DNA of 64,000 bases from Bacillus sp. FJAT-26390 (GTDB lineage Bacteria; Bacillota; Bacilli; Paenibacillales; Paenibacillaceae). This document shows positions 63,681 to 64,000 of the stretch, piece after piece. Position numbers and translations under genes: made by a program. The notes beneath the pieces are model-generated. The model saw only the letters and a list, made by a program, of their open reading frames with translations, did no database searches and was not told the origin of the DNA. The stretch covers positions 345,691 to 409,690 of the forward strand of contig NZ_MAQX01000011.1 of assembly GCF_001682865.1 (NCBI RefSeq). The letters run 5' to 3'. Position 1 is the stretch's first letter, and the number at the start of each line of letters is the position of its first letter.

Positions 63681-63856
63681 AAACGGTACGGTTTGCACGC
63701 CGGCTTTTGCGTCCAATAACGCCGTTGGAACTCGCTAGCCATCTTAGGGTGAGCGATCGGCAGACGAGGCGCATCTTGCATGAGCTGGTTAATCTGCACA
63801 TACTCGACATCGCAAGCGGTCAACAACGAGCTCGCACCTACAAGCTTCGATTTTAA
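63681..63856 (+). pseudogene. Duplicated 3' end of the nuclease-like/HTH gene
   Basis: This fragment encodes the last 57 residues of the protein at 62798-63445, including the helix-turn-helix and the end RARTYKLRF, with the same stop. It lacks a start codon and ribosome-binding site. The identity of the coding part suggests a recent duplication. Confidence 0.85.
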
Positions 63857-64000
63857 CGAAAAAACATTGTCGGGACGACGCGGATACACAGAAAGCCTAG
63901 CGGACAGAGAATCCGTTATTTATGGAAATCAGCTATGTATTATGATACTTGCGGACTGAGATTCCGTTATTCACTCCTTAAGACGCTAAATTCACTCGTT
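63681..64000 (+). repeat. Tandem duplication, copy 2, cut by the window edge
   Basis: Second copy of 63270-63586. It continues to the last base of the window, so the true end is unknown. A three-base insertion near 63877 shifts the offset from 411 to 414. Confidence 0.95.

Noticed and set aside
63486..63971. Possible CRISPR array
   Set aside because: Units are imperfect, occur in both orientations, number too few, and what lies between them is duplicated rather than unique; no cas gene is near.

Overview
The window looks like a chromosomal stretch of a spore-forming, soil-type Bacillota, most probably Paenibacillus or a close relative. The pointers are YesM/YesN-type two-component systems beside sugar ABC transporters, a CotA-like spore-coat laccase, a SleB-type cortex hydrolase carrying a copper-amine-oxidase-like stalk domain, strong AGGAGG ribosome-binding sites with several TTG/GTG starts, and many hairpin terminators with T-tracts. 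The assignment rests on gene content only; there is no rRNA or tRNA gene here.

Layout. 1-9.9 kb: small metabolic genes with local regulators (an AraC fragment, DUF1304, SDR, a GH43-like protein, a TetR/VOC pair, AraC/quinone reductase, a hydrolase, oligoendopeptidase F). 10.3-16 kb: a pentose-phosphate operon zwf-tkt-tal-gnd with a divergent LysR gene. 17-29.7 kb: SDR/TetR, a Pyr4-like membrane protein, a CrtQ-like glycosyltransferase coupled to a PlsY-like acyltransferase, a SleB-like hydrolase, a MalT-type regulator broken by an in-frame TAG, and an AsnC/old-yellow-enzyme pair. 29.8-38.5 kb: a carbohydrate locus (GH43-like remnant, GH88, YesN/YesM, solute-binding protein, two permeases). 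38.7-42.8 kb: a DUF3817-MFS fusion, a SUMF1-domain protein, DUF4180 and a TetR. 42.9-53.8 kb: an alpha-mannan locus (GH76, GH125, LplABC-like transporter, second YesM/YesN-type pair). 54-60.5 kb: TetR/MMPL efflux, two YdcZ-type DMT genes flanking a Crp-family gene, and a FAD oxidoreductase. 60.9-64 kb: CotA, a strong promoter with a long terminator hairpin, a nuclease-like/HTH protein, and a tandem duplication of its 3' end with its downstream repeats.

How it works together. Most genes run on the minus strand in short operons, each with its own regulator. The two sugar loci share one logic: a membrane histidine kinase and an AraC-type response regulator next to a binding-protein-dependent permease and intracellular or secreted glycosidases. 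In the first locus a conserved block of about 34 bp precedes both the kinase and the permease promoters at almost the same distance from the -10, a good candidate for the response-regulator site. In the second, secreted GH76 would cut alpha-1,6-mannan, the LplABC-like system would import fragments and cytoplasmic GH125 would release mannose; GH76 has its own promoter with a cre-like site and a long inverted repeat. Several TetR, AsnC and Crp-type regulators have visible palindromes at the expected promoters.

Decay and novelty. Broken genes are frequent (MalT-type regulator, GH43-like paralogue, DUF11 and DJ-1/PfpI remnants, a duplicated gene end). No clear undescribed defence or biosynthetic system was found. 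The strongest leads are the Pyr4-like terpene-cyclase candidate, the glycosyltransferase/acyltransferase pair, the shared regulator block, the leader RNA at 62.65-62.74 kb, and the repeat-bearing end of the window.
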